A stretch of DNA of 64,000 bases from Pantoea sp. Cy-639 (GTDB lineage Bacteria > Pseudomonadota > Gammaproteobacteria > Pseudomonadales > Pseudomonadaceae). The DNA is taken from NCBI RefSeq assembly GCF_011752525.1, contig NZ_VWXI01000018.1, forward strand, positions 62,001-126,000, in the 5' to 3' direction. The position numbers were made by a program, and so were the translations under genes. Under the pieces are notes generated by a model. That model did not search any database. It was not told the DNA's origin and worked only from the letters and a program-made list of their open reading frames with translations. Positions 25,685 to 36,635 of the stretch are shown here, in pieces (positions within the stretch are counted from its first letter, which is position 1; each line of letters begins with the position of its first letter).

Positions 25685-26623
25685 GTGAGCGAACAACCAT
25701 CAATCGGGCATTGGCAATTGCAGGGCATCGTCAGTGGCCTGCGCAGTGCCCGTGAGCAGTGGCGCAGTAGCAATGGCCGCAGCAGTGGCGAGCAGGGCGG
25801 GCGCGAACTGCCGTCGCGCGAGGCGCTGCGGCAGATCCTCGAGCAACTGTGCGGTGCGCTGTTCCCCATGCGCCTGGGCCCGGTGGACCTGCGCGAGGAG
25901 AGCGAGGACTTCTATGTCGGCCATACCCTCGATGCCGCGCTCACCGCACTGCTGGCCCAGGCCCGCCTGGAACTGCGCTACGCCGCGCGCCACGGCAAGA
26001 CCGACGCCAGCGATGTCGACGCTCACGCCCTGCGCCTGATCCAGGACTTCGCCGCCGCCCTGCCGGCCCTGCGCGTGTTGCTCGACACCGACGTGCTGGC
26101 GGCCTATCACGGTGACCCGGCGGCGCGTAGCGTCGACGAGGTGCTGCTGTGCTACCCGGGCATCCTGGCCATCATTCATCACCGCCTGGCCCACCACCTG
26201 TACCGGGCTGGCCTGCCGCTGCTGGCGCGAATCAGCTCGGAGCTGGCGCACTCGGCCACCGGCATCGACATCCATCCCGGCGCGCAGATCGGCCCGAGCT
26301 TCTTCATCGACCACGGCACTGGCGTGGTGATCGGCGAGACGGCGATCATTGGCGAGCGGGTGCGCATCTACCAGGCTGTGACCCTCGGGGCCAAGCGTTT
26401 CTCCAGCGACGAGTCGGGCACCCTGCACAAGGGCCTGGCGCGCCACCCGATCGTCGAGGACGACGTGGTGATCTACGCTGGCGCGACGATCCTCGGGCGG
26501 ATCACCATCGGCAAGGGCTCGACCATCGGCGGCAATGTCTGGCTGACCCGCAGTGTGCCGGCTGACAGCAACATCACCCAGGCCAATCTGCAGCTGGATT
26601 GCGAGGGCAGGAAAGCGCTCTAG
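25685..26623 (+). CDS. epsC: Serine O-acetyltransferase EpsC
   Basis: A 312-residue acetyltransferase that makes O-acetylserine from serine and acetyl-CoA, the carbon acceptor for sulfide in cysteine synthesis. The C-terminal left-handed beta-helix is visible as hexapeptide repeats from about residue 190 (GIDIHPGAQIGPSFFIDHGTG, GETAIIGERVRIYQAVTLGA). His residues in IDHGTG and DIHPG match the catalytic region of SATs. I chose GTG at 25685 because AGGAGA lies 6 bases before it; the ATG at 25664 has no ribosome site. It is divergent from the cystine transporter operon and logically tied to it. Confidence 0.9.
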   Translation: MSEQPSIGHWQLQGIVSGLRSAREQWRSSNGRSSGEQGGRELPSREALRQILEQLCGALFPMRLGPVDLREESEDFYVGHTLDAALTALLAQARLELRYAARHGKTDASDVDAHALRLIQDFAAALPALRVLLDTDVLAAYHGDPAARSVDEVLLCYPGILAIIHHRLAHHLYRAGLPLLARISSELAHSATGIDIHPGAQIGPSFFIDHGTGVVIGETAIIGERVRIYQAVTLGAKRFSSDESGTLHKGLARHPIVEDDVVIYAGATILGRITIGKGSTIGGNVWLTRSVPADSNITQANLQLDCEGRKAL

Positions 26624-26698
26624 CCTGGGTCTTTCGGCTTGTGGGGGCGGGCTGGCCCGCCTCCGCACGGTCGCATTGAAACGCGATCCATGGTTAAC

Positions 26699-26714
26699 TT
26701 GAACGCTTGTTCAA
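26699..26714. promoter_or_regulatory. Candidate BetI-type operator upstream of betT
   Basis: TTGAAC and GTTCAA flank GCTT, a symmetric TTGAACGCTTGTTCAA site 100 bases before the betT start. It resembles operators bound by the TetR-family choline sensor BetI. No betI gene is in the window, so a trans-acting copy is assumed. Confidence 0.5.
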
Positions 26715-26813
26715 CGAAAAACGCTGGTCCATTGCCGGTGTTCATCAGGAGGGATTGCCTTTGCTGAACCCGTTCAATCCGAACCTCACGTCCTCCGACG
26801 AGGTGCCTGTTTC

Positions 26814-28817
26814 ATGAGTGCACCGACCCCCGACCTTGCCAATGGCAAGATCCGCATGAACCCTCCGGTGTTCTACTTCGCGGCAAGTTTCATCCTCATC
26901 TTCGGCCTGGTGGTCATCGCCCAACCGCAAGCGGCGGGCGAGTGGTTGCAGGCTGCGCAGAACTGGGCGGCCAACACGGTCGGCTGGTACTACATGCTGG
27001 CCATGACCCTGTACCTGGTCTTCGTGGTGGTCACCGCGCTGTCCGGCTACGGCAAGATCAAGCTTGGTGCCGACCATGACGAGCCCGAGTTCAGCTACCT
27101 GTCCTGGGCCGGCATGCTGTTCGCCGCCGGCATCAGCATCACGCTGTTCTTCTTCTGCGTCTCCGAACCGCTGACCCACATGCTCCAACCGCCCCAAGGC
27201 GAGGCGGGCACGGCCGAGGCCGGGCGCCAGGCGATGCAGATCCTGTTCCTGCACTGGGGCCTGCACGGCTGGGGTGTGTTCGCCTTCGTCGGCATGGCGC
27301 TGGCCTACTTCGCCTACCGGCACAACCTGCCGCTGGCCCTGCGTTCGGCGTTGTATCCGTTGATCGGCAAGCGTATCAACGGCCCGATCGGCTATGCAGT
27401 GGACGGTTTCGGCATCATCGCCACGGTGTTCGGCCTGGGCGCCGACATGGGCTTCGGCGTGCTGCACCTGAATGCCGGGCTCGACTACCTGTTCGGCATC
27501 AGCCACAGCCAGTGGATCCAGGTGATGCTGATCACCCTGATGATGGGCGCGGCGGTGGCCGTGGCGGTCGCCGGAGTGGAGAAAGGCGTGCGGGTGATGA
27601 GCGACATCAACCTGTTCCTGGCCTGTGCCCTGCTGTTGTTCGTACTGTTCGCCGGCCCCACCCAGCACCTGTTCAATACCCTGATCCAGAACCTCGGCGA
27701 CTATCTCGGCGCCTTGCCGCGCAAGAGCTTCGATGTCTACGCCTACGGCGAGAACCGTGACTGGCTGGGAGGCTGGACGGTGTTCTACTGGGCCTGGTGG
27801 ATTGCCTGGGCGCCGTTCGTGGGCCTGTTCATCGCGCGCATCTCGCGTGGCCGGACGATTCGCGAGTTCGTCTTCGGCGTGCTGCTGATCCCGCTGGGCT
27901 TCACCCTGGCGTGGATGTCGATCTTCGGCAACAGCGCCATGAGCCAGGTGCTCGACCACGGCATGACCGCCCTCGGCCAGTCGGCCCTCGACAACCCGTC
28001 GATGAGCCTGTACCTGCTGCTGGAAACCTACCCCTGGAGCAAGACGGTGATTGCCGTGACGGTGTTCATCAGCTTCGTGTTCTTCGTCACCTCGGCCGAC
28101 TCCGGCACCGTGGTGCTGTCGACGCTGTCGGCCAAGGGGGGTGGCGCCGACGAGGACGGGCCGAACTGGCTGCGAATCTTCTGGGGTGCGATGACTGCGC
28201 TGATCACCAGCGGACTGCTGTTCGCCGGCAGCATCGATTCGCTGAAGTCGGCGGTGGTGCTGACCTCGCTACCGTTCTCGCTGATCCTGCTGTGCATGAT
28301 GTGGGGCCTGCACAAGGCTTTCTACCTGGAGTCGCAACGGCAGATCGCGCAGATGCACTCGCTGGCACCGTTCGCCCAGTCCCGGCGCGGTCGTGGTGGC
28401 TGGCGCCAGCGCCTGAGCCAGGCGGTGCACTTCCCGTCGCGTGACGAGGTGTACCGCTTCATGGACGACGTGGTGCGCCCGGCAATCGCCGACGTGCGTG
28501 AGGTGTTCGAGCAGAAGGGCCTGGTGCTGATCACCCAGGACGACCCGAGCCACGACAACGTCAGCCTGAAGATCGGCCATGGCGAAGAGCAGCCGTTCAT
28601 CTACCAGGTGCAGATGCGTGGCTACTTCACGCCCTCGTTCGCCCTGGGCGGGCTGGGGACCCAGGAGTTGAAGAACCGCCGTTACTACCGGGCGGAAGTG
28701 CACCTGAGCGAAGGCAGCCAGAACTACGACCTGGTCGGCTACAGCAAGGAGCAGATCATCAACGACATCCTCGACCAGTACGAACGGCACATGCAGTTCC
28801 TGCACCTGGTCCGCTAG
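26814..28817 (+). CDS. betT: BCCT family choline transporter
   Basis: A 667-residue secondary transporter of the betaine/carnitine/choline family with 12 membrane spans over about residues 15-515. The tryptophan-rich core GWTVFYWAWWIAWAPFVGLF and the following ISRGRTIREF are diagnostic. A long cytoplasmic C-terminal domain (about 520-667) is characteristic of BetT-type choline carriers that respond to osmotic stress. Uptake is probably proton-coupled. A TTGAAC-N4-GTTCAA operator upstream supports choline-responsive control. The bet oxidation genes are not adjacent, so the substrate is inferred from the protein and operator. Confidence 0.86.
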   Translation: MSAPTPDLANGKIRMNPPVFYFAASFILIFGLVVIAQPQAAGEWLQAAQNWAANTVGWYYMLAMTLYLVFVVVTALSGYGKIKLGADHDEPEFSYLSWAGMLFAAGISITLFFFCVSEPLTHMLQPPQGEAGTAEAGRQAMQILFLHWGLHGWGVFAFVGMALAYFAYRHNLPLALRSALYPLIGKRINGPIGYAVDGFGIIATVFGLGADMGFGVLHLNAGLDYLFGISHSQWIQVMLITLMMGAAVAVAVAGVEKGVRVMSDINLFLACALLLFVLFAGPTQHLFNTLIQNLGDYLGALPRKSFDVYAYGENRDWLGGWTVFYWAWWIAWAPFVGLFIARISRGRTIREFVFGVLLIPLGFTLAWMSIFGNSAMSQVLDHGMTALGQSALDNPSMSLYLLLETYPWSKTVIAVTVFISFVFFVTSADSGTVVLSTLSAKGGGADEDGPNWLRIFWGAMTALITSGLLFAGSIDSLKSAVVLTSLPFSLILLCMMWGLHKAFYLESQRQIAQMHSLAPFAQSRRGRGGWRQRLSQAVHFPSRDEVYRFMDDVVRPAIADVREVFEQKGLVLITQDDPSHDNVSLKIGHGEEQPFIYQVQMRGYFTPSFALGGLGTQELKNRRYYRAEVHLSEGSQNYDLVGYSKEQIINDILDQYERHMQFLHLVR

Positions 28818-28825
28818 CGGGCTGT

Positions 28826-28850
28826 CCGGGGCCGCCGATCACGGCCCCGG
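28826..28850 (+). terminator. Hairpin after betT
   Basis: CCGGGGCCG (28826-28834) pairs perfectly with CGGCCCCGG (28842-28850) around a 7-base loop and is followed within 5 bases by TTTT. Probable rho-independent terminator of betT. Confidence 0.65.
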
Positions 28851-28884
28851 GCAAGTTTTCCCGCAACATGGGCGATCCCTTCCT

Positions 28885-28898
28885 AGACTTGTAAGTCT
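28885..28898. promoter_or_regulatory. Short inverted repeat upstream of gcvP
   Basis: AGACTT and AAGTCT flank GT, 34 bases before the gcvP start. It could be a regulator site or a minor mRNA hairpin. No glycine riboswitch fits in the 80 bases between the betT hairpin and gcvP. Confidence 0.3.
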
Positions 28899-28931
28899 CC
28901 ATGAGTCCGGGTACAGGAAGAGATCGTCGCC

Positions 28932-31805
<2,874 letters not shown>

Positions 31806-31903
31806 AAGGAACTGTGCCCTGTTAATCGGTAGCGAGCCCCCCAAGAGAGCGATCTGCTCATCGGGCGGTCTGCTGCTGGCTGTCGCTCGGTGATTTGTCG
31901 TAT

Positions 31904-32305
31904 TTAAGAATAGGCATGATAAGTTATGGCGCATAGCAATGCGCCGATAGCTATGAGGAGTTCGCCGATGAGGAGCTGATATTTCAGAGGTTTTGGGAAT
32001 TTATCTATTTCTTCTTTTTTTATTTTCCCAAGACGTATGTGCATTTGTTTGGTTGGCCAATGCAGTAAGCCTGCGATGGTGCCGGTTATCATTAATTTCC
32101 CCCAAGGCCCAAACATACACCATATAGCGCATTGAAGCCTTAGCCAATCACTGCTATTCAAGGCTGCGAGCATGATGTTCAGATTTTTGGTCCATGCCAG
32201 GCGAGCAATTATGAAAAGCCCTGTTAGCAGAATCACCCACGGGGTAAGGGCAATGAAAAGCTTCCAGGACTTCGAGGATGATGCCAATTCAACAAGTAGG
32301 CTCAT
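31904..32305 (-). CDS. Small membrane protein, candidate immunity protein for the adjacent PAAR effector
   Basis: A 133-residue protein I do not recognise by family. Three hydrophobic spans stand out: residues about 15-37 (LFIALTPWVILLTGLFIIA), 60-84 (CAIWCMFGPWGKLMITGTIA) and 109-131 (YQLLIGELLIAIGALLCAI). A basic linker KKEEIDKFPKPLK precedes the last. There is no signal peptide. It begins 7 bases after the effector stop, and its GGAG ribosome site lies inside the effector's last codons, so translation is coupled. GC is about 44% over 31921-32220 by hand count, far below gcvP. The position after a secreted-toxin candidate and the membrane topology suggest an immunity protein guarding the inner membrane. 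This is an inference. Confidence 0.7.
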   Translation of the reverse strand: MSLLVELASSSKSWKLFIALTPWVILLTGLFIIARLAWTKNLNIMLAALNSSDWLRLQCAIWCMFGPWGKLMITGTIAGLLHWPTKQMHIRLGKIKKEEIDKFPKPLKYQLLIGELLIAIGALLCAITYHAYS

Positions 32306-32312
32306 GTTGTAG

Positions 32313-33716
32313 TCACTCCGAGTACAGGGATTCAAAAAGGACATCGCCGGTGACTTCTCCCGCCGTCATTCCGCTCACGCTCCCTGCCAAGACTGCTGCG
32401 CCAGTTATGGCTATGACGCAGACCGTTGCACTGACCGGGCCAAGGCTAAGGCACGCCCCGGCTACAGCGTTTGCGAAAATGCCGCCAGCCGTACCGCCAG
32501 CAAGACCCCCTGCAAAATTGCCAGACTCAGTGAAGCGAATTTTTTTACAGGCTGTCGTTTCGCCGGCTAGACATGCCTCTTGGACTTTCAAAAGCGATGA
32601 AGAACCACCGAGGATAATCCCTACGCTCCCTCCATATTTCAGGTAGTTTGACATTTTTGCCAACTTGTCCAAGTGCGTCGAGTAACCCGGAATTTGTCCC
32701 GTTCCGCCGGCCTTGCTCCAATGATGGACCAGGCTTTTGCTTGATATACCAAGGTCTCTGCGCAAGGAATCATGGCTGCCAAGTTCCATATGCTTGTTGA
32801 GAAAGGTGATCTTTAACTGTGCATCCAGTTTTTGGAAGAGCTCTTTGCGCGCACTGAAGAACTCTGGGCTTTTCAGGTGGCCGTACTTTTGAAATTGTTG
32901 CTGATGCAAGTGCTCTATACCGCGCAGTGTGCCCTGCAAATCCTCAAGTGATCTGGCCATCATCGTCTGGACAACGCCCATCGATAAGCTTGCATCTGCG
33001 AGCAGGCCTGCAATATCGCTCTGGTGACGCATCATGAAATCCGCCTCCTCGGCGTTCATTTCCGTCAGTGCCTCCCGTGCCCTCTGCGCTGCGGCCATCA
33101 ACTCGGCCTCTTCGCGGGTGCAGGCATGGGTATTGTCCGGGTCGCCGATGACGAAGAGCTCACCGGCCTTGAAGCCTTGAGCGAAGGTGGGGTTCAGGCG
33201 TTGCAAGCGGGCGACTGGCAGCGAGCCGCGTACCTCGAACAGTTGCATGAGCAACTGAGGGAACGAGGTGCTGCGTTGCACGATGTGAAAACCGGGTTCA
33301 AGTCCGCCGGGGGTGGCCGAAGCCATGGGCGATGTGGCGCGAACAAAGGCCTGTGGTTGGCGTGGAGCGTTGCCATGCACGCTATCGGAGGTGGGCAGGT
33401 GTGCCGAATTCGCTAGAGCCGTGACTTGCTGACTCATTGCAGCCAAGACGTAGTTGCTACCGGCTGGGCACCCGCATTGCACGGGTGTGCCATCTACAGC
33501 GACAGGGATGCCATCCTGAAGCCAGCGTGACTCGCCATCGACGATCGTGCCTTCCTTGCCGCACTGCGGACATGGCGTGGTACGGTCACCTTCGAGTAGC
33601 CAGCGGCGGCCATGGAAAGTACCGCGTGCCTGGCCAGCGATACAGGTGGCATCAGTACTGGTGAGATCGCCGTCCAGGCCTTGGCCTTTGCCGAAGATGT
33701 TCATGCGCTGGCTCAT
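32313..33716 (-). CDS. PAAR-domain type VI secretion effector candidate with LysM-like segment and hydrophobic C terminus
   Basis: A 467-residue protein. Residues 1-90 form a PAAR-type tip domain: GDLTSTDATCIAG, then GDRTTPCPQCGKEG and DGTPVQCGCP with metal-binding-type cysteines. Residues 142-192 resemble LysM (FHIVQRSTSFPQLLMQLF, then LQRLNPTFAQGFKAGELFV). Residues 203-310 are helical and likely coiled coil. The C terminus (365-460) is glycine-rich and hydrophobic (FAGGLAGGTAGGIF, then VCVIAITGAAVLAGSVSG), a membrane-inserting look. AAGGA lies 9 bases before the ATG. No type VI structural genes are in the window, so this is an orphan. GC falls from the PAAR half to the C-terminal half, a sign of module exchange. 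The toxin activity is unknown. Confidence 0.78.
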   Translation of the reverse strand: MSQRMNIFGKGQGLDGDLTSTDATCIAGQARGTFHGRRWLLEGDRTTPCPQCGKEGTIVDGESRWLQDGIPVAVDGTPVQCGCPAGSNYVLAAMSQQVTALANSAHLPTSDSVHGNAPRQPQAFVRATSPMASATPGGLEPGFHIVQRSTSFPQLLMQLFEVRGSLPVARLQRLNPTFAQGFKAGELFVIGDPDNTHACTREEAELMAAAQRAREALTEMNAEEADFMMRHQSDIAGLLADASLSMGVVQTMMARSLEDLQGTLRGIEHLHQQQFQKYGHLKSPEFFSARKELFQKLDAQLKITFLNKHMELGSHDSLRRDLGISSKSLVHHWSKAGGTGQIPGYSTHLDKLAKMSNYLKYGGSVGIILGGSSSLLKVQEACLAGETTACKKIRFTESGNFAGGLAGGTAGGIFANAVAGACLSLGPVSATVCVIAITGAAVLAGSVSGMTAGEVTGDVLFESLYSE

Positions 33717-33872
33717 GCTGCTGCTTCCTTGTGAGTGGAAGCCCGGACGCTAGCAGCCAGGAAACTGACTTTTTCCTGCTCAGGAGGGTTAGAGAAAGGT
33801 CCTACGGCATTTGGCGATTTGTACTGCGATGCCGTTTGGAAATGGGGCGGCTTGTAGAGGCATTGGAGCTAT

Positions 33873-33927
33873 GTATGGGGACCGGAACCTGTGCTGTTCG
33901 TGTGTGCCGGTGGAGGCGTATCGCTAG
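33873..33927 (+). repeat. Direct repeat B: displaced copy of the gcvP 3' end
   Basis: These 55 bases encode YGDRNLCCSCVPVEAYR and a TAG stop, matching the gcvP terminus except for Phe to Cys and some silent changes. No open gcvP frame continues upstream. Homology with repeat A stops abruptly at 33873. It looks like the original gcvP end left behind after the cassette entered, or a recombination footprint. Confidence 0.88.
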
Positions 33928-33934
33928 GACCGCT

Positions 33935-33989
33935 TCGCGGGGCAAGCCTGCTCCCACGTCGGAATCGTGGGAGCGGGCTTGCCCCGCGA
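33935..33989. repeat. REP pair
   Basis: Arms tcgcggggcaagcctgctcc (from 33935) and a complementary gcgggcttgccccgcga (ending 33989) flank a short loop, 8 bases after direct repeat B. It marks the return to native chromosome sequence. Confidence 0.88.
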
Positions 33990-33994
33990 TTGGA

Positions 33995-34309
33995 TTATTC
34001 GGCTACCGCATTCTTGGCCAGGATGGCGTTGGCCAGTTCCATGTCGCTGGCCTGCACGCCCGGGTTGTCGGCGCGAACCTGGTTGATGGCAGCCTCCAGG
34101 AACGGCCCGCGAATAGCACCGTCGCTGGCGACGAAGCTGCCGGCGTCGTCCTGGGCGGCGACGATCAGCTTGTGGTCCTTGAAGGTCAGGTAGGTAGAGG
34201 CGGTGGTTGCGCCGGAGGAGATGATGTTGCGCCAGAAGGTGTCGGCCATGGCGGAGCCGATCGGCAGCGCGAACAGGACAGTGGCTGCGATGGCTGTTTT
34301 GAGACGCAT
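33995..34309 (-). CDS. DUF2388 domain-containing secreted protein
   Basis: A 104-residue protein with a clear signal peptide (MRLKTAIAATVLFALPIGSA, cleaved near AMA-DTF). The mature part matches the DUF2388 pattern I recall: serine/threonine-rich TFWRNIISSGATTAST, then DHKLIVAAQDDAGSFVASDGAIRG, and a C-terminal helix MELANAILA. The function of this pseudomonad family is unknown; a periplasmic location is likely. The REP pair lies immediately after its stop. Confidence 0.8.
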   Translation of the reverse strand: MRLKTAIAATVLFALPIGSAMADTFWRNIISSGATTASTYLTFKDHKLIVAAQDDAGSFVASDGAIRGPFLEAAINQVRADNPGVQASDMELANAILAKNAVAE

Positions 34310-34400
34310 GATGAAAGACCTCGAAAGATGAGGGGGTTGGGATGCCGGTTTGATTCATTGTAGTTGCTCCAAGTTCCCGGCCCCACAAGGGCGTTTGCAG

Positions 34401-36083
34401 TTATCCACAGACGCGCATCACTTCCATGGCCGTGGTCTGGCCTTGCTCTATCCTGTTGTGCCCATGTCGCCTGAGTTCGCGCATGCCTTCGGTGATGGCC
34501 TGCCGATGCAGTCCGGCAAGATCGGTGGCGGGTGTGATCCGCTCGCGCAGGCTGTCGCTGAGCCTGAGCAGCTCGAACAGGCCCGTACGTCCATGGAAGC
34601 CCGTGCCGCGGCAGGTGTGGCACGCCGCCCCCGCTGCCGCCCGGGCGCCCTGGCAGGCGGGGCACAGCGTGCGCACCAGACGCTGGGCCATGACCGCGAG
34701 CAGGCTGGCCTTGATCAGGTAGTCGGCCACCCCCAGCTCCTGCAGGCGGGTGATGGCGCCGCAGGCATCGTTGGTGTGCAGGGTGGACAGCACCAGGTGG
34801 CCGGTGAGCGCGGCCTGGACCGCAACCTGGGCCGTCTCCCGGTCGCGGATCTCGCCGATCATGATGATGTCCGGGTCCTGGCGCAGCAGGGCACGTACGC
34901 CGCTGGCGAAGTCCAGGTCAAGGGCAGGTTGGACCTGCAGTTGGTTGAGCGCAGGTTCCAGGCGTTCGATGGGGTCTTCGATGCTGCACAGGTTCACCTG
35001 TGGGGTAGCCAGGTGGCGAAGGCTGGCATACAGGGTGCTGGTCTTGCCCGAGCCGGTCGGGCCAGTCACCAGCAGGATGCCCTGGCGCTGCTCCAGCAGC
35101 GCCAGCCACTGTGCCAGCACCGTACCATCCAGGCCCAGGCATTGCAGGTCTTCATGCTGGTGCTGCGGGTCGAACAAGCGCAGTACCAGTTTTTCCCCGA
35201 AGGGAGTGGGCAGGGTGGAGAGGCGCAGTTCGACCTCGGCCCCGTTGGGCAGGCGGGTCTTCAGGCGACCGTCCTGGGGCCGGCGTTTTTCCGCGACGTT
35301 CATTCGCCCCAGATGTTTCAGGCGACTGACCATGGCCAGGGTGACGCCTGTCGGGAAGGCGTAGACAGCATGCAGCAGGCCGTCGATGCGCAGGCGCAGG
35401 TGGCCTTGCTCGCGGCGTGGCTCCAGGTGGATATCGCTGGCGCGTTGTTCGATGGCGTATTGCAGCATCCAGTCGACGATATTGACGACGTGGGCATCGT
35501 CGTTGGCGGTCTGTGGCTGCCTGGCCCCCAGCTCCAGCCACTGCTCCAGTTCGCCGATCCGGCGCGCGGACTGATGGCCGGCGCCGCGCACCGAGCGGGC
35601 CAGGTCGAAAAAGGTCGGGCCAAGCTGGCGAATCTGCTGCGGGCTGGCGAACACTCGGTGCACGGTCTTGCCCAGGCTGCGCTCCAGGTCCGCTTCCCAG
35701 GCATTTCGATAGGGCTGGGCGCTGGCCACGGTGACGCTGTCGTCGTCCACGGCCACGGGGAGAATGCCATGGCGCTGGGCGAACCCGGCGGACATCAGGC
35801 CGGCGACCCGGACCAGGTCGACCTGCAGTGGATCGATCTGCAGGAAGGGCTGGCCAACCCGGTCTGCCAGCCAACGACACAAGGTATCGAGCCGCAGGGG
35901 ACGGTGAGGCTGTTGCGCGTCTACTGGTGCCAGCTCGGCAATCACTTCGAGGGGATGCTCGTCGGGGCGAGCCTTGGCTCGCTCGAGCACTTCGAGGACA
36001 TCACCGGCAACTATGCGCCGGTCGGCCAGCAGGGCGTCGAGCAGGCGATTGAGATCAAGGTCATGGGCGGCGTTGGCGAGCAT
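34401..36083 (-). CDS. GspE/PulE-type secretion ATPase (orphan)
   Basis: A 560-residue ATPase of the type II secretion/type IV pilus assembly group. An N-terminal GspE-N domain covers about 15-150. The ATPase core has Walker A GPTGSGKT (341-348), the Asp box GEIRDRETAQ (410-419) and the His box LVLSTLHTNDA. A tetracysteine zinc site is formed by Cys474, Cys477, Cys488 and Cys491. No pilin, secretin or platform protein gene lies nearby, so it is separate from any full secretion cluster in this window. It may serve a distant system or be a relic. The coding frame is intact, which argues for function. Confidence 0.86.
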   Translation of the reverse strand: MLANAAHDLDLNRLLDALLADRRIVAGDVLEVLERAKARPDEHPLEVIAELAPVDAQQPHRPLRLDTLCRWLADRVGQPFLQIDPLQVDLVRVAGLMSAGFAQRHGILPVAVDDDSVTVASAQPYRNAWEADLERSLGKTVHRVFASPQQIRQLGPTFFDLARSVRGAGHQSARRIGELEQWLELGARQPQTANDDAHVVNIVDWMLQYAIEQRASDIHLEPRREQGHLRLRIDGLLHAVYAFPTGVTLAMVSRLKHLGRMNVAEKRRPQDGRLKTRLPNGAEVELRLSTLPTPFGEKLVLRLFDPQHQHEDLQCLGLDGTVLAQWLALLEQRQGILLVTGPTGSGKTSTLYASLRHLATPQVNLCSIEDPIERLEPALNQLQVQPALDLDFASGVRALLRQDPDIIMIGEIRDRETAQVAVQAALTGHLVLSTLHTNDACGAITRLQELGVADYLIKASLLAVMAQRLVRTLCPACQGARAAAGAACHTCRGTGFHGRTGLFELLRLSDSLRERITPATDLAGLHRQAITEGMRELRRHGHNRIEQGQTTAMEVMRVCG

Positions 36084-36182
36084 GGTGGCATCCTTGCCTG
36101 GCGAACGGAGGCCAGGACAAGGCTAGCCGGGCAAGGGCGGGGTGGGCGGGGCAAAGGGTTTCTGGATCTTGCGTCGTACAGC

Positions 36183-36509
36183 TCAGCGTGCCGCGACCTC
36201 CGCCAGCTGTGGCAGGTTGGCGAGGCAGACCTCGCTGACGCAGACCAGGTTGCGCAGCTTCTGCGCGATCACTTCGGCACGATGCCAGCTCAGGCCGCCG
36301 ACGCCGATCTGCACGTCCAGCAGGTCGTCATGCTGGCTGACCTGCACATTGTGCGGGGTGAGGAACTGCAGGGCGAACAGGTTGAGCACCCGGCACAGGC
36401 TGTCGGGTTCGGCTTCGGCTTGCAGGCGGTAGTGCACGGTGCAGTGGACCGCGTTGGCGGCCCAGGCGTCGAGGCGAGGCAGGGTGAGGGGCCGTTCGAG
36501 TGCATTCAT
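36183..36509 (-). CDS. ACT-like small hypothetical protein
   Basis: A 108-residue protein. Residues about 22-95 have the beta-alpha-beta pattern of an ACT regulatory domain (VHYRLQAEAEPDSLCRVLNLFA, SQHDDLLDVQIGVGG, HRAEVIAQKLRNLVCVSEVCL). ACT domains bind amino acids and control enzymes or regulators. It is divergent from an Lrp/AsnC gene across 126 bases that are AT-rich. It may therefore be the target, or a functional partner, of that regulator. The start at 36509 was chosen because the longer frame to 36740 overlaps the lrp gene on the other strand. Confidence 0.6.
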   Translation of the reverse strand: MNALERPLTLPRLDAWAANAVHCTVHYRLQAEAEPDSLCRVLNLFALQFLTPHNVQVSQHDDLLDVQIGVGGLSWHRAEVIAQKLRNLVCVSEVCLANLPQLAEVAAR

Positions 36510-36635
36510 GCTGGATCTCCGCGAAAGTCGGGAAATTCTTGCACGTGATGCGGGGCATTTCTTCGCTATCATTCGCCGATACGGCCTAACTGGCGAATTG
36601 TTCAATTTTATAAGTGAAGATATTCGGGAGAAATT

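Noticed and set aside
25461..25869. Small minus-strand frames over the tcyJ/epsC gap
   Set aside because: No ribosome sites; they span the promoter region and the epsC start.
28851..28931. Possible glycine riboswitch before gcvP
   Set aside because: Only about 80 bases are available after the betT hairpin, too short for the known tandem or single aptamer plus expression platform, and no core motif was seen.
31806..33872. Integrase or transposase inside the cassette between the gcvP repeats
   Set aside because: Only the two minus-strand genes are seen; no recombinase motif in any frame.
33873..33927. Repeat B as part of a real gene
   Set aside because: The gcvP-like frame has no start or upstream continuation; homology stops at 33873.
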